Notes under the pieces: generated by a model
Told to the model about the DNA's origin: nothing
What the model saw: only the letters and a program-made list of their open reading frames with translations
Databases searched by the model: none
Program-made: the position numbers and the translations under genes
Shown here: in pieces, positions 1-7,745 of the stretch
Numbering within the stretch: the stretch's first letter is position 1
Layout of the letters: every line of letters starts with the position of its first letter
Source of the DNA: JAIWNK01 sp964453115
GTDB lineage: Bacteria; Chloroflexota; Anaerolineae; Anaerolineales; Anaerolineaceae
Reading direction: 5' to 3'
Length of the DNA: 64,000 bases
Assembly (NCBI GenBank): GCA_964453115.1
Contig: CAYVRT010000004.1
Location: forward strand, 1-64,000

Positions 1-46
1 CTCTATGCGGCTGGGAAAATTTTGTGAAGGTGCTTTGAATGTCGTG

Positions 47-75
47 AGTATAGCAAGTATTTAAACGGTTGTCAA
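47..75 (-). promoter_or_regulatory. Strong sigma-70-type promoter reading off the left edge
   Basis: On the minus strand there is a perfect -35 TTGACA (70-75), a 17-nt spacer and a -10 TATACT (47-52). It would start transcription near position 40 and run leftwards, so the gene it serves lies outside the window. A 9-bp palindrome surrounds the -35 box, which suggests repressor control. Confidence 0.75.
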
Positions 76-85
76 TACCGTTTAA
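61..85. promoter_or_regulatory. Palindromic operator-like repeat around the -35 box
   Basis: TTAAACGGT (61-69) and ACCGTTTAA (77-85) form a perfect 9-bp inverted repeat. The 7-nt centre and adjoining base contain the -35 hexamer of the leftward promoter. No T-tract follows, so it does not look like a terminator. A dimeric repressor bound here would block RNA polymerase. The regulator is unknown; the HTH gene ending at 124 is one candidate. Confidence 0.6.
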
Positions 86-95
86 GAAAATAAGC

Positions 96-125
96 AAAAA
101 AAAAGCGGCAAAAAGCCGCTTTTTT
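96..125. terminator. Bidirectional intrinsic terminator
   Basis: AGCGGC (104-109) pairs with GCCGCT (115-120) across a 5-nt A loop. An A-run lies on the left and a T-run on the right, so it can terminate in both directions. It overlaps the stop codon of the minus-strand HTH gene ending at 124 and insulates it from the leftward promoter. Confidence 0.85.
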
Positions 126-594
126 AGCTTGCGAAAGCACTCATTTTTCGTTTATAGGGAGTTCCATCTGAGTTAAAGAGAACACGTCCCATTTTTCCTC
201 TTTGCCGGTAGATTTCTGCACAGTAAGCGACATCTGCTTCATCAATAAGCACCTTGTTGCCATTTAGGCCCAACTGTTTTATATAACCAGCTTTGACCCA
301 TTTCCAAATAGTTTGTGCCAAAAGGTTATATTTTCTTGCTGCCTCGCTAATCCAAATTGGATTGCCTCTCAAATGTGCATGTTTTTTATATTCGGGCAAA
401 TCCTCTTTGCTGAGGTTGTTCTGCTCAATGGCTTCGTCTCGCACTTCTTCTTCGTTCACGACCGTTTCTCCTGCGATGATGGCTGCCCTGATTTTACCCC
501 TTTCAATCAGGTCATGCAACCGCGACAAATCCAGCCCATATTTGCGAGCGGCTTCATCAATAGGGAGAAGAATGGGAAGTGCTTGAATGACCAT
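124..594 (-). CDS. Small protein with two tandem excisionase-like HTH domains
   Basis: This 156-residue protein contains two similar winged-HTH units of the MerR/excisionase type. Unit one spans about residues 8-55 and unit two about 78-128. Both carry an EAARKY-L core helix followed by a recognition region ending in a short basic or acidic turn, so the protein looks like an internal duplication. It probably binds DNA; no catalytic motif is seen. The start ATG at 594 has an AGAGGA ribosome-binding site. The gene lies 78 bp downstream of tRNA-Lys on the same strand, with no strong terminator between them, so read-through from the tRNA promoter is possible. The name excisionase rests only on the fold type; no integrase lies nearby. 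It could equally be a transcriptional regulator. Confidence 0.75.
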   Translation of the reverse strand: MVIQALPILLPIDEAARKYGLDLSRLHDLIERGKIRAAIIAGETVVNEEEVRDEAIEQNNLSKEDLPEYKKHAHLRGNPIWISEAARKYNLLAQTIWKWVKAGYIKQLGLNGNKVLIDEADVAYCAEIYRQRGKMGRVLFNSDGTPYKRKMSAFAS

Positions 595-672
595 GATTTA
601 TTCCTCTGATTGCACACAAAACACACCCAGGGTCATTAGGTATGTTGGGGGCTACGGAGATGGCCCTGTTAG

Positions 673-744
673 TGAGCGTGCAGGGGCTCGAACCCTGAAC
701 CAATGGCTTAAAAGGCCACTGCTCTACCATTGAGCTACACGCCC
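673..744 (-). tRNA. tRNA-Lys (anticodon TTT)
   Basis: A full 72-nt cloverleaf is present on the minus strand. The acceptor arms GGGCGTG and CACGCTC pair with one G-T wobble. The D arm is GCTC/GAGC, the anticodon stem GTGGC/GCCAT has loop CTTTTAA, and the T arm CAGGG/CCCTG has loop TTCGAGC. The anticodon is TTT. The CCA end is not encoded. A near-consensus promoter lies directly upstream. Confidence 0.95.
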
Positions 745-754
745 GAACAACTCC

Positions 755-783
755 ATTCTATCACGCACTGGCGCTTGCGTCAA
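755..783 (-). promoter_or_regulatory. Promoter of tRNA-Lys
   Basis: On the minus strand TTGACG (778-783), a 17-nt spacer and TAGAAT (755-760) lie about 10 nt before the mature tRNA 5' end. This is the expected geometry for a strong stable-RNA promoter. Confidence 0.8.
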
Positions 784-861
784 TTCTTATGGGGCTACGT
801 GTTTGTCCGAAGGATGGTTGGTAAAAACAGGGAATGGAATATCTGGTGCCGGTATTAGTTT

Positions 862-1548
862 TTACCAGATGCCTGGCAACAGGCGGTATTTGACCTTTTG
901 GCAATATTCGGCGTATCCGGCCAACTCGCGCAGAAGAACTTCCTCCTCGTTGTGAATGCGCGCCACAAGCAGGGGGACGATCATTAGCGCTGGCAGCGTG
1001 GCCCAGTAGGAGCCCAGCGCCACCGGTGATGCCATGTACAACAGGCTGACGCCAAAATACATTGGATGTCGTACAATGGCATATGGCCCATTGGAAACGA
1101 CTTTTTGGTCTGTGTCCACTTCCACGGTGCGTGAGAGATAGCTGTTGACCGTCAGCACCCAAACAAAAATCATGTACCCGCCCAAAACGATCCCATCGGC
1201 CAAAATAGAAACCCACACTGGCACATTTGACCAGCCAAAGCGCACATCCAGCCCAGGCAGGATGAAGGCTGCCAGGAAATATGGGTAGGAAAGTGCGATG
1301 ATTTTACGCTGTGCGGATTCCTTTTCGCGCATGCGCAGGCGGCGCTCGAGCAGGTTGGGGTCATTTTTGATGAAATAGGCCAGCACAAAGAACATGGGGA
1401 TGAAAATTGTGGCAAGGTACATCCATCCTTGCCAGTAGTCCCAGCGTCCTGCCGGCAGGATGATGATGAAGGCAATCAGCGGGATGCCAAGCCCGATGCG
1501 CAGGGCTGCGGCTTTTAATAGATTGGAAGAGGTTGTGTTTGTCTTCAT
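862..1548 (-). CDS. Isoprenylcysteine carboxyl methyltransferase-like membrane protein
   Basis: The 228-residue protein has about five hydrophobic segments and the C-terminal signature of the ICMT/PEMT/NnrU membrane methyltransferase group: GPYAIVRHPMYFG near residue 162 and a late HNEEEVLLRE segment. Family members use S-adenosylmethionine at the membrane. The true substrate in bacteria is usually unknown and cannot be read here. The start ATG lies 3 nt after the stop of the GNAT gene and has no clear ribosome-binding site of its own, so translation is probably coupled to that gene. Confidence 0.8.
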   Translation of the reverse strand: MKTNTTSSNLLKAAALRIGLGIPLIAFIIILPAGRWDYWQGWMYLATIFIPMFFVLAYFIKNDPNLLERRLRMREKESAQRKIIALSYPYFLAAFILPGLDVRFGWSNVPVWVSILADGIVLGGYMIFVWVLTVNSYLSRTVEVDTDQKVVSNGPYAIVRHPMYFGVSLLYMASPVALGSYWATLPALMIVPLLVARIHNEEEVLLRELAGYAEYCQKVKYRLLPGIW

Positions 1549-1551
1549 GGA

Positions 1552-1977
1552 TCAGAGTTGTTTGGTCATGTAGTAGCGGGTATGGCCGGGCGGAAAATCT
1601 TTGAGTTCTCCAAAGACCTGGTAGCCATGTTGTTTGTAAAATTCGGGTGACTGGAAGCTGAAGGTGTCGAAAAAGACGTGGGTTGCGCCGCGTTGGCGGG
1701 CTGCTTCTTCGGCCTGGGTTAGCAGTTTGTGCCCGTACCCTTGCCGGCGTAGTTCATCCTGGATGAATAACAGGTTGATATAGAGCCACCCCCAATAGAT
1801 TTCGCCAATCAGGCCGCCGACAACCTTGCCTTCAGCGTCATATAGCGCCAGGCAGAGATGTTGGAAGCCCTCTGGGCCGCCGTGTTGGGTATTGTATTGG
1901 CCGATGCCGCCACCGATGACATCCCACATTTCATCGGTGGGCTTTTCAACGGGTTCAATGCGATATTCTGTGGACAT
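1552..1977 (-). CDS. GNAT family N-acetyltransferase
   Basis: This 141-residue protein is a single GNAT domain. The acetyl-CoA-binding motif A is visible as RRQGYGHKLL near residues 76-86, followed by the usual EEAARQRGA helix and a C-terminal FYKQHGYQVFGE strand-turn (motif B). It should transfer an acetyl group from acetyl-CoA to an amine; the acceptor is unknown. The ATG at 1977 has an AAGGAG site 8 nt upstream and a promoter at 2041-2069. It is first in a two-gene operon with the membrane methyltransferase. Confidence 0.88.
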   Translation of the reverse strand: MSTEYRIEPVEKPTDEMWDVIGGGIGQYNTQHGGPEGFQHLCLALYDAEGKVVGGLIGEIYWGWLYINLLFIQDELRRQGYGHKLLTQAEEAARQRGATHVFFDTFSFQSPEFYKQHGYQVFGELKDFPPGHTRYYMTKQL

Positions 1978-2040
1978 GTTGTGTTCTCCTTGAAATTAAT
2001 CCTGGTTGAATGCTTTGGATAACCATGACTCCCGATGAAA

Positions 2041-2069
2041 ATCATACACTCTCGCAGGCGCAACGTCAA
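2041..2069 (-). promoter_or_regulatory. Promoter of the GNAT-methyltransferase operon
   Basis: On the minus strand TTGACG (2064-2069), a 17-nt spacer and TATGAT (2041-2046) form a good sigma-70-type promoter. It leaves a leader of about 60 nt before the ATG at 1977. Confidence 0.6.
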
Positions 2070-2114
2070 GAGAGATTCTTGGTGACAGACTCGGGGTTAC
2101 TGGAAACTGAAGTT

Positions 2115-2960
2115 TTAGCTGGTGACTGGTTTTTGACAAAGGCCTCGCTTTTTGTGGGCTTTTGTCCAGCGGTTGTGAATCTGTGATGCTATCCAGGTGC
2201 TGGGGAGAAGACTGCCAATTTTTTGCAAATAGCGATTGAGCAGTCCTGGAATGACCAGTGTCTTGCCAGCCAGAGCAGCATTCAGCGTCTGATTTGCAAC
2301 CCGCCCGACGTCACAAGTGGTTATTTGCCCCATCCAGCCCTGTGCCGCAATGGCCTGAATGCATTCAGGTGTGGTTGGCATGCCTGCGGGGCAGAGCACG
2401 GTTACCGTTGCGCCCAAATCTTGCAGTTCCTCACGGAGCGCTCGCGAAAAGTCGAGCAGAAACCGTTTCGAGGCAGCATAGGTAGCTTTGATGGGCATAG
2501 GGTAAAATGCAGCCAGGCTCGAAACATTGATGATTCGAAACGATTGATGGGGGTCTCGAAATTCGAATAGGGAATGGGTCATATCCAATACGCTTTCAAT
2601 GTTCAATCGCAGGATGGTGTGAATCTGTTTTCGACTTTGTTGGTAAAAAAGCCCCTCATAGTCCAGGCCAGCAACATTGATCAGCCCCCAAAAGCGCAAT
2701 CCCTGTGTACGGATCTGCTCTATCAGTGCAGTGCGAGCATCCATATCGGTCAGGTCACAGGTTTGAGTGAAAACCTGCACGTCATAGAGTCTCGCCAAAC
2801 TGGTTGCCAATTGCTGTAATGGTTGGTTTTGCAAATCGGTGAGGAAAAGATGCCATCCTCGGCTGGCGCATTCAACAGCAAATGCTTTTCCCAGGCCACC
2901 CGTTGCACCGGTGATGGCTATCAGGCTGCTGTGGGTAGAAAAATTAGCAAATTGAGACAT
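2115..2960 (-). CDS. Short-chain dehydrogenase/reductase (second of a pair)
   Basis: The 281-residue protein is a classical SDR. It has the cofactor-binding glycine motif TGATGGLG near residue 18, an NVAG structural motif near residue 95, the catalytic serine in NVSS and the YAASK active-site Tyr-x3-Lys. It uses NAD(P)H for a carbonyl/alcohol interconversion of unknown substrate. About 50 residues after the Rossmann core carry hydrophobic stretches, a pattern seen in membrane-associated fatty-acyl or 3-ketosteroid reductases. Its ATG lies inside the end of the upstream SDR gene (17-bp overlap) with a GGGAG site, so the two are translated together. Confidence 0.88.
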   Translation of the reverse strand: MSQFANFSTHSSLIAITGATGGLGKAFAVECASRGWHLFLTDLQNQPLQQLATSLARLYDVQVFTQTCDLTDMDARTALIEQIRTQGLRFWGLINVAGLDYEGLFYQQSRKQIHTILRLNIESVLDMTHSLFEFRDPHQSFRIINVSSLAAFYPMPIKATYAASKRFLLDFSRALREELQDLGATVTVLCPAGMPTTPECIQAIAAQGWMGQITTCDVGRVANQTLNAALAGKTLVIPGLLNRYLQKIGSLLPSTWIASQIHNRWTKAHKKRGLCQKPVTS

Positions 2961-3843
2961 GGTATTCTCCCTGGTTCAATCCACACATGGTTTCGGATAG
3001 CGTCCATAATCGGCGTGCTGTACCCAGGTCAAGCGCTGCCCGCCCTGGGCGTTCTGGGCATCCATGCTTCCAATACATGGCGGGGTGCTGCTGGATATCT
3101 GGTTCGCTAAGCAGGAAGACAATCCCGCGCGCCGAGTCAGCGGCGGAGATCCCGGCACGGCGGCGGATTTTCCAAATCCAATTGACCAGCGGTGGGGTAT
3201 TTTTGAAGCCAATCTCGGTCTTTACCAAACCAGGGTCAGCTGCAAAGGCGCGAACCCATGGGCTGTTCTTGAGATACTGATTGAGTTGCAAAGTAAAAAG
3301 AAGGTTGGCAAGTTTCGTGTTGCCATAAGCGAGCAGCCCATTATAGTTGCGCCGCATTTGTGGGTCTGCCCAGTTGAGGTGCGCCTGATGGTGAGAGGCT
3401 GAACTGACCGTGACGATGCGTGCTTTGGGCGCAGCTTGTAAGAGCGGAAGAAGGCAGCGTGTGAGCAGGAACGGAGCCAGATGATTGACTGCCCATTGTA
3501 GTTCAATGCCATCGGGTGTCAGGGTCAGCCAGCAGGCAAAGGTGCCGGCATTGTTGAGCAAACCGTTTAGGGCGGGGATGTTGTGCTGTTGTAGCCAGGA
3601 TGCAATTTGGTCTGACAAATGGCGTACTTCGTCTTGAATGCTCAGGTCAGCACGCAGGTAATGAACTTGGGCGTGTGGGTGCAGGCTGAAAAGATGCTGT
3701 TCTGCCGCTCGACAAGCTGTTTTTGAACGCCCAACGCCCAGAATAGTGGCACCTTGGGCAGCGAGTGCTTCAGTTACGGCAAGCCCAATACCTGAGGTAG
3801 CACCTGTGACTACAAAAGTTTGTTTGGATAGATTGTTTTTCAT
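2944..3843 (-). CDS. Retinol-dehydrogenase-like short-chain dehydrogenase
   Basis: The 299-residue SDR has TGATSGIG near the N-terminus, NNAG, VSSASHH with the catalytic serine, and YGNTK with the catalytic Tyr and Lys. The order and the C-terminal LWTLSE segment match the retinol dehydrogenase/WW-domain oxidoreductase type. The start is placed at the ATG at 3843, which has an AAAGGAAA site 4 nt upstream; an in-frame start at 3879 has none. It overlaps the next SDR gene by 17 bp and lies 120 bp downstream of a LuxR-type gene on the same strand. The substrate is unknown. Confidence 0.88.
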   Translation of the reverse strand: MKNNLSKQTFVVTGATSGIGLAVTEALAAQGATILGVGRSKTACRAAEQHLFSLHPHAQVHYLRADLSIQDEVRHLSDQIASWLQQHNIPALNGLLNNAGTFACWLTLTPDGIELQWAVNHLAPFLLTRCLLPLLQAAPKARIVTVSSASHHQAHLNWADPQMRRNYNGLLAYGNTKLANLLFTLQLNQYLKNSPWVRAFAADPGLVKTEIGFKNTPPLVNWIWKIRRRAGISAADSARGIVFLLSEPDIQQHPAMYWKHGCPERPGRAALDLGTARRLWTLSETMCGLNQGEYHVSIC

Positions 3844-3963
3844 AGGTTTCCTTTGAAGAGAGTGAATGTCAAATGACACTTTCTCTATACCCGTAGTGAG
3901 GGTGGAAAGACATCTACCAAAGGGTGGATTTTGGGGGGTGGAGCGAGGTGGAAATTTTTGCGA

Positions 3964-4728
3964 TTAGAGTAATTTTAACTCGCGGGCGCGATGAATGGCC
4001 TGGGTGCGGGTTTGAACGCCCAGTTTGCTGTAGATGTTGTTGATGTGCGTTTTGACGGTGCTGCCAGCAATGTGCAATTGGGCGGCAATTTGCTGATTGG
4101 ATAGGCCGCGTTCAATGCCTTGCAGCACCTCAATTTCGCGGTCCGAAAGCGGTTCGAGCAGTGCTTGTGGGGTTTCTGGCAACGAGGTTGCTGCCATGTT
4201 CAGGCGCTGGCGCAGTGTTTCCGGAAGCAGGGTTTCAGGATGTAGCCAGCGCAGGCTGATGCCGCCCAGGACGAGCAAAAGTGGGGCCGAGATTTGGATA
4301 AAGAGACCACCCACAATGGCACCAAAAATGCAGAAGAGCGTAATTCCTCCTAGAGCAAACCCCAGGGCGCACAGTGTCAGCCATGCTGGCCAGGGTTGGT
4401 TGCGCGCGGCGAGTAAGATCCCAATGCCGAGACTGGTCAGGAGCAGCAACCAGGCATAGGCCCAGGATTGCCAGTCTTGGGTAAGAACATTTAGCAGGAA
4501 GATCAGTCCAAAGGTAAAACAAAGGCTGCCGGGGATGTGGAACAACGATGAAACGTGCTGTGTTGGGAAACCAAACAGGGCAACCAGGAAGAAAGTGCCG
4601 CCTAACATGAGGAAAACAAGCGGCAGGGCAATGTTGGCAAGGCTCTGGAAGAGAACTGTCAGGATGAGTAACAGGCCGCCTATGCCAATGAGGAGCAGGC
4701 TGGCAATTTTGATGGGCGTTTTGAACAT
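3964..4728 (-). CDS. Membrane-anchored LuxR-type transcriptional regulator
   Basis: The 254-residue protein starts with about six or seven hydrophobic helices (residues 5-175). It ends in a LuxR/GerE helix-turn-helix: LSDREIEVLQGIERGLSN, then QQIAAQLHIAGSTVKTHINN and a SKLGVQTRTQAI tail. This layout, a membrane sensor fused directly to a C-terminal GerE domain without a receiver domain, suggests one-component sensing of a membrane or small-molecule signal. The ATG at 4728 has a GGAAAAG site; the longer in-frame start at 4809 would run into the divergent gene. It may control the two SDR genes downstream or the divergent acetyltransferase. Confidence 0.85.
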   Translation of the reverse strand: MFKTPIKIASLLLIGIGGLLLILTVLFQSLANIALPLVFLMLGGTFFLVALFGFPTQHVSSLFHIPGSLCFTFGLIFLLNVLTQDWQSWAYAWLLLLTSLGIGILLAARNQPWPAWLTLCALGFALGGITLFCIFGAIVGGLFIQISAPLLLVLGGISLRWLHPETLLPETLRQRLNMAATSLPETPQALLEPLSDREIEVLQGIERGLSNQQIAAQLHIAGSTVKTHINNIYSKLGVQTRTQAIHRARELKLL

Positions 4729-4801
4729 GCAATCTTTTCCTGAGTGCAAATTATACGCCGATTTGGTTGAATGATGTACAATTAACCTGTAGGAGACAAC
4801 C

Positions 4802-5443
4802 ATGCGCATTGTGGATTTGCAAACCTGGCCGCGCCGTGCTCATTATGAGATGTACCGCGCCTTTGATTTTCCTCACTTCAGCCTGTGTGGTATGCTAGAA
4901 GTGAGCGCTTTACAAGCCTGGCGGGCAAAGGCTGATCCGGATCGCAGGGCTTCTTTTTCGCTCGCAGTTAGCTATGTGCTGACGCGGGTTGCGAATGCGT
5001 TGCCCGAGTTTCGCTATCGTATTCGTGGTGAACAGGTGATTGAGCATGAGCGGGTAGATCCCTCGCCAACACAGTTGACGGATCAAGAAGTGTTTTCGTT
5101 TTGCCGTTTGCGCTATGTGGAAGATTTTTGGCAGTTTGTAGCACTGGCTGCACCGGTTTTGATGAAGGTGCGTCAACAGGCGACATTGGATGATGAGGGT
5201 GCGGATGATCTATTGTTTTTGAGCAATATCCCCTGGGTGGCATTTACTGCTATGCAACATCCCATTCATATGCACCCGGTGGACTCGGTGCCGCGCCTGA
5301 CATGGGGTAAAGTGATGGATGGACGAATGCCATTGGGCGTGCAGGTGCATCATGGCCTGATGGATGGGTTGCATGTTGGACGTTATTTTGAGCAGGTGCA
5401 GGATTTGCTGGCTGAACCACAAATTTGGTGGAGGGAAACTTGA
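4802..5443 (+). CDS. Chloramphenicol acetyltransferase-like protein (CatA type)
   Basis: The 213-residue length equals that of classical CatA enzymes. Family landmarks are in order: an N-terminal LQTWPRRAHYEMY segment, ANALPEFRYRI, IPWVAFTAM and the catalytic QVHHGLMDGLHVGR, with His184 as the general base and Asp188 as the structural partner. Known members acetylate the 3-hydroxyl of chloramphenicol using acetyl-CoA; some distant homologues act on other acceptors. The ATG has an AGGAG site 6 nt upstream. The stop codon overlaps the likely TTG start of a chloramphenicol-phosphotransferase-like gene, which strengthens the drug-modification reading. True resistance is inferred. Confidence 0.85.
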   Translation: MRIVDLQTWPRRAHYEMYRAFDFPHFSLCGMLEVSALQAWRAKADPDRRASFSLAVSYVLTRVANALPEFRYRIRGEQVIEHERVDPSPTQLTDQEVFSFCRLRYVEDFWQFVALAAPVLMKVRQQATLDDEGADDLLFLSNIPWVAFTAMQHPIHMHPVDSVPRLTWGKVMDGRMPLGVQVHHGLMDGLHVGRYFEQVQDLLAEPQIWWRET

Positions 5444-6057
5444 GCGATTTTAAACCGGGAACGGTAATTTTTTTGAATGGCACATCCAGTTCAGGCAAGA
5501 CCAGCCTTGTGCAGGCCTTGCAGGATGAGATGGAAACGCCTTATCTTGAAATGGGAATTGATAAGTTTATTTGGATGTTGCCTGAGCGCTATTTGGAACG
5601 TCCCTTGTGGGATGAGGTTCTGGGGAAGGCTGTGACGGCTGGAAGTACAGGGCATGATTTGGTGCGTGGAATGCATCGCTCGATTGCGGCTGCAGTTCGG
5701 GACGGCTGGTGTGTTTTGGTTGATCATGTGTTGGTTGAACCGCACTGGGTGCTGGATTGTGCCAGTTTGTTTCACTCGCTGCCGGCGTTTTTGGTGGGCG
5801 TTTATTGTCCATTGGCGGTGTTGGAAGAGCGGGAACAGGCGCGCAAGAACCGCACCCTGGGACAGGCGCGCTCACAATTTGATGTGGTGCATGCCCATGG
5901 CGTTTACGACTTTACGGTAGACACTGCACTGTACAGCCCAAGAGAATGTGCAGTTCAGATTAAGCACCATGTGACTGTTGCACAACCGGTTGCTTTTCGT
6001 CGCTTAATGAATATTGCAAAGCTGGAGAATGGTTATAAGTTGCCGTCTGGCAATTGA
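5440..6057 (+). CDS. Chloramphenicol phosphotransferase-like kinase
   Basis: The 205-residue P-loop protein has a Walker A GTSSSGKT at residues 14-21 and MGIDKFIW with Asp41, which aligns with the catalytic Asp37 of Streptomyces venezuelae CPT. It also has the VGVYCPL---EREQARKNRTLGQA lid region and the VHAHGVYDFTVDT segment typical of that family. CPT phosphorylates the 3-hydroxyl of chloramphenicol. The start is placed at TTG 5440 because it overlaps the previous stop (TTGA) and has GGAGGG 4 nt upstream; TTG 5425 and GTG 5428 are weaker alternatives. It may instead be a kinase for another small molecule. Confidence 0.8.
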   Translation: MSDFKPGTVIFLNGTSSSGKTSLVQALQDEMETPYLEMGIDKFIWMLPERYLERPLWDEVLGKAVTAGSTGHDLVRGMHRSIAAAVRDGWCVLVDHVLVEPHWVLDCASLFHSLPAFLVGVYCPLAVLEEREQARKNRTLGQARSQFDVVHAHGVYDFTVDTALYSPRECAVQIKHHVTVAQPVAFRRLMNIAKLENGYKLPSGN

Positions 6058-6089
6058 TTTCGGTATTACGCAGTGTGTCGCGTGTTGGC

Positions 6090-6542
6090 TCAGGCTGATT
6101 GGTTGGTCAGCCAGCGTCGAGTGATCCAGGCGCGATAGCGGAATAGAAAGCCCAATCCGGGTTGGGAAAACATTAACTTGCTGAACAAACTGCGCCAGCC
6201 AGGGTGGTGTTGGTATTCAATATGTTCGTGAATTTGAGTGTGTGTTTCATCCAGCGCAAGGAAGGTATGGGTGTGTTGCCAGGTTTTTAGTGGTCCGCTT
6301 ATTTGTTCGTCGGTGAAACGATTGGCTGAGACGTGATGATGGCGGGCATGCCAACGGATGGGGATTGGGCCAAGCCAGAGTGTGAAACGAACGAACGATC
6401 CTTCAGCAAGCGGCTCCACTTGTTGGAAGGTGGCAATCAGTGGTGGGGGGGTGAGTAAGCGCAGGATGGCCGGGTTGTGATGAAAATCTTGCACTGCAGC
6501 AAGAGGGGCAGGGACAATGAAGCGGAAGTCAAAAACAGGCAT
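6090..6542 (-). CDS. SRPBCC-family ligand-binding protein
   Basis: The 150-residue protein fits the SRPBCC (START/Bet v 1-like) fold. It has an N-terminal FDFRFIVPAPLAAVQDF strand-helix, a central ISGPLKTWQHTHTF strand and the long C-terminal helix ending FRYRAWITRRW. Such proteins bind hydrophobic ligands in a cavity; no catalytic residue can be assigned. It is rich in His (HARHHH near residue 65). It is the last gene of the operon CarH-like regulator, MFS carrier, SRPBCC, and begins 3 nt after the MFS stop with no ribosome-binding site, so it is probably translationally coupled. Confidence 0.75.
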   Translation of the reverse strand: MPVFDFRFIVPAPLAAVQDFHHNPAILRLLTPPPLIATFQQVEPLAEGSFVRFTLWLGPIPIRWHARHHHVSANRFTDEQISGPLKTWQHTHTFLALDETHTQIHEHIEYQHHPGWRSLFSKLMFSQPGLGFLFRYRAWITRRWLTNQSA

Positions 6543-6545
6543 GGC

Positions 6546-7745
6546 TTAAGGGCGTTGTGTCAGGTTGGCTGGTGCTGGTTGCTGAATGTGGCGGACAATG
6601 TAGGTTGCCAGCCAGAGGAGAAACAGGCCGGCAATTAGGCCGGGCGCACTGCTGCCAACCCATTTGAGCAGGGCGCTACCGAGTGGTGGGGTCAGGACGC
6701 GTGTCATGCTCTCTAGAGAAGCTGCCAGCCCGAGGGTGCCGCCAATTTCGGCGGGTGTGACCGATTTGCTGAGCGCACTGTTCAGAACGGTGTTGAGTGT
6801 TCCACCAGCCACAGCGATTGGCAAAAGGGCAAGCAGGAGGATGGGAACGGAAGGTGCCAATCCCCAACCAAGCAAACCAAAGCTCATTGCCAGTGTTGCA
6901 GAGAGGATGAGAGTGCGCTCATCAAAATGCTGGGTGAAGATGCGGATCAGGCCACCCTGTGTGATGGTGGAAAGCAGCCCAACATAGGCAAGAATATAGC
7001 CGGTTTGGGTTGAATCAAGGCCAAAGCGTTTCAGGGCGTAGAGGGTGAAGATGCTTTGGAAGAGTGAGAAAGCCAGGGCAAAGAAAAAGCGGGTATGCAA
7101 TAATGGGCCAACCAACGGGCGACGCAGTGTGTTGAGCATGGCATTAACTGTGAAAGGTGGACGGGAGCGGTTGCTGAGGGCAGCCATACGATCGGGGGTG
7201 AGCGATTCGCCCAGCCATGCACTGATTACGATCAGATTAAGTAGGGAAAGCCCGGCCGCCACAAAGGCTGGAATGGAAAATCCATTTTGGCTGAGGATGC
7301 CACCAATGGCCGGGCCGATAATGAAGCCCAATCCAAATGCGGCGCCAATCAGCCCCAAACCACGGGCTCGATTCTTTTCATCTGTTACATCCGTGATGTA
7401 GGCCTGTGCAACACTGATATTACCGCCGGTCAAACCAGCAAGCAAGCGGGCTGTAAATAACATCCAGAGGTTTTGGGCAAAGCCGAGCAGCAAAAAGCTG
7501 AGCAGGTTGCCGGCAACGCTGAACAAAAGCACCGGACGGCGTCCTATCCGGTCGGAGAGTCGGCCAAGCAGTGGGGCGCTGATCAGTTGAGCGGCAGCAT
7601 AAATTGCAACCAGCAGGCCAATTTGCAATTCATCGGCGCCGAAGCTCTCGGCATAATAGGGTAGCAGTGGCAGGATGATGCTAAAGCCGAGCAGGTCAAT
7701 AAACACAACCAGGAAAATGGAAAAAAGGATTCGTTTGCTGCTCAT
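6546..7745 (-). CDS. TetA-like MFS efflux transporter
   Basis: The 399-residue protein has twelve predicted membrane helices. It carries the MFS motif A GRLSDRIGRRPVLL in the first cytoplasmic loop and the drug/H+ antiporter motif C region GPAIGGIL in helix 5. The N-terminus (FIDLLGFSIILPLLPYYAE) closely resembles class TetA/TCR multidrug antiporters. It probably exports a small molecule in exchange for protons; the substrate is unknown and tetracycline should not be assumed. Its ATG overlaps the stop of the upstream CarH-like regulator (ATGA), so the two are co-translated and the carrier is probably under that regulator. Confidence 0.88.
   Translation of the reverse strand: MSSKRILFSIFLVVFIDLLGFSIILPLLPYYAESFGADELQIGLLVAIYAAAQLISAPLLGRLSDRIGRRPVLLFSVAGNLLSFLLLGFAQNLWMLFTARLLAGLTGGNISVAQAYITDVTDEKNRARGLGLIGAAFGLGFIIGPAIGGILSQNGFSIPAFVAAGLSLLNLIVISAWLGESLTPDRMAALSNRSRPPFTVNAMLNTLRRPLVGPLLHTRFFFALAFSLFQSIFTLYALKRFGLDSTQTGYILAYVGLLSTITQGGLIRIFTQHFDERTLILSATLAMSFGLLGWGLAPSVPILLLALLPIAVAGGTLNTVLNSALSKSVTPAEIGGTLGLAASLESMTRVLTPPLGSALLKWVGSSAPGLIAGLFLLWLATYIVRHIQQPAPANLTQRP

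Noticed and set aside
673..744. tRNA-Lys 3' end as an integration site
   Set aside because: No second copy of the tRNA 3' end and no integrase are visible in the window; the idea is kept only as a question for the flanking sequence.
2944..2960. Possible frameshift joining the two SDR genes into one protein
   Set aside because: Each has its own complete Rossmann and YxxxK motifs, a normal end and a ribosome-binding site. The 17-bp overlap is ordinary operon packing.
3844..3879. Upstream in-frame start of the retinol-dehydrogenase-like SDR
   Set aside because: ATG 3843 has a good ribosome-binding site and gives the usual SDR N-terminus; the extra 12 residues match nothing.
4802..6057. Chloramphenicol gene pair as part of a recently acquired resistance element
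   Set aside because: No transposase, integrase, flanking repeats or clear composition break is visible around the pair.
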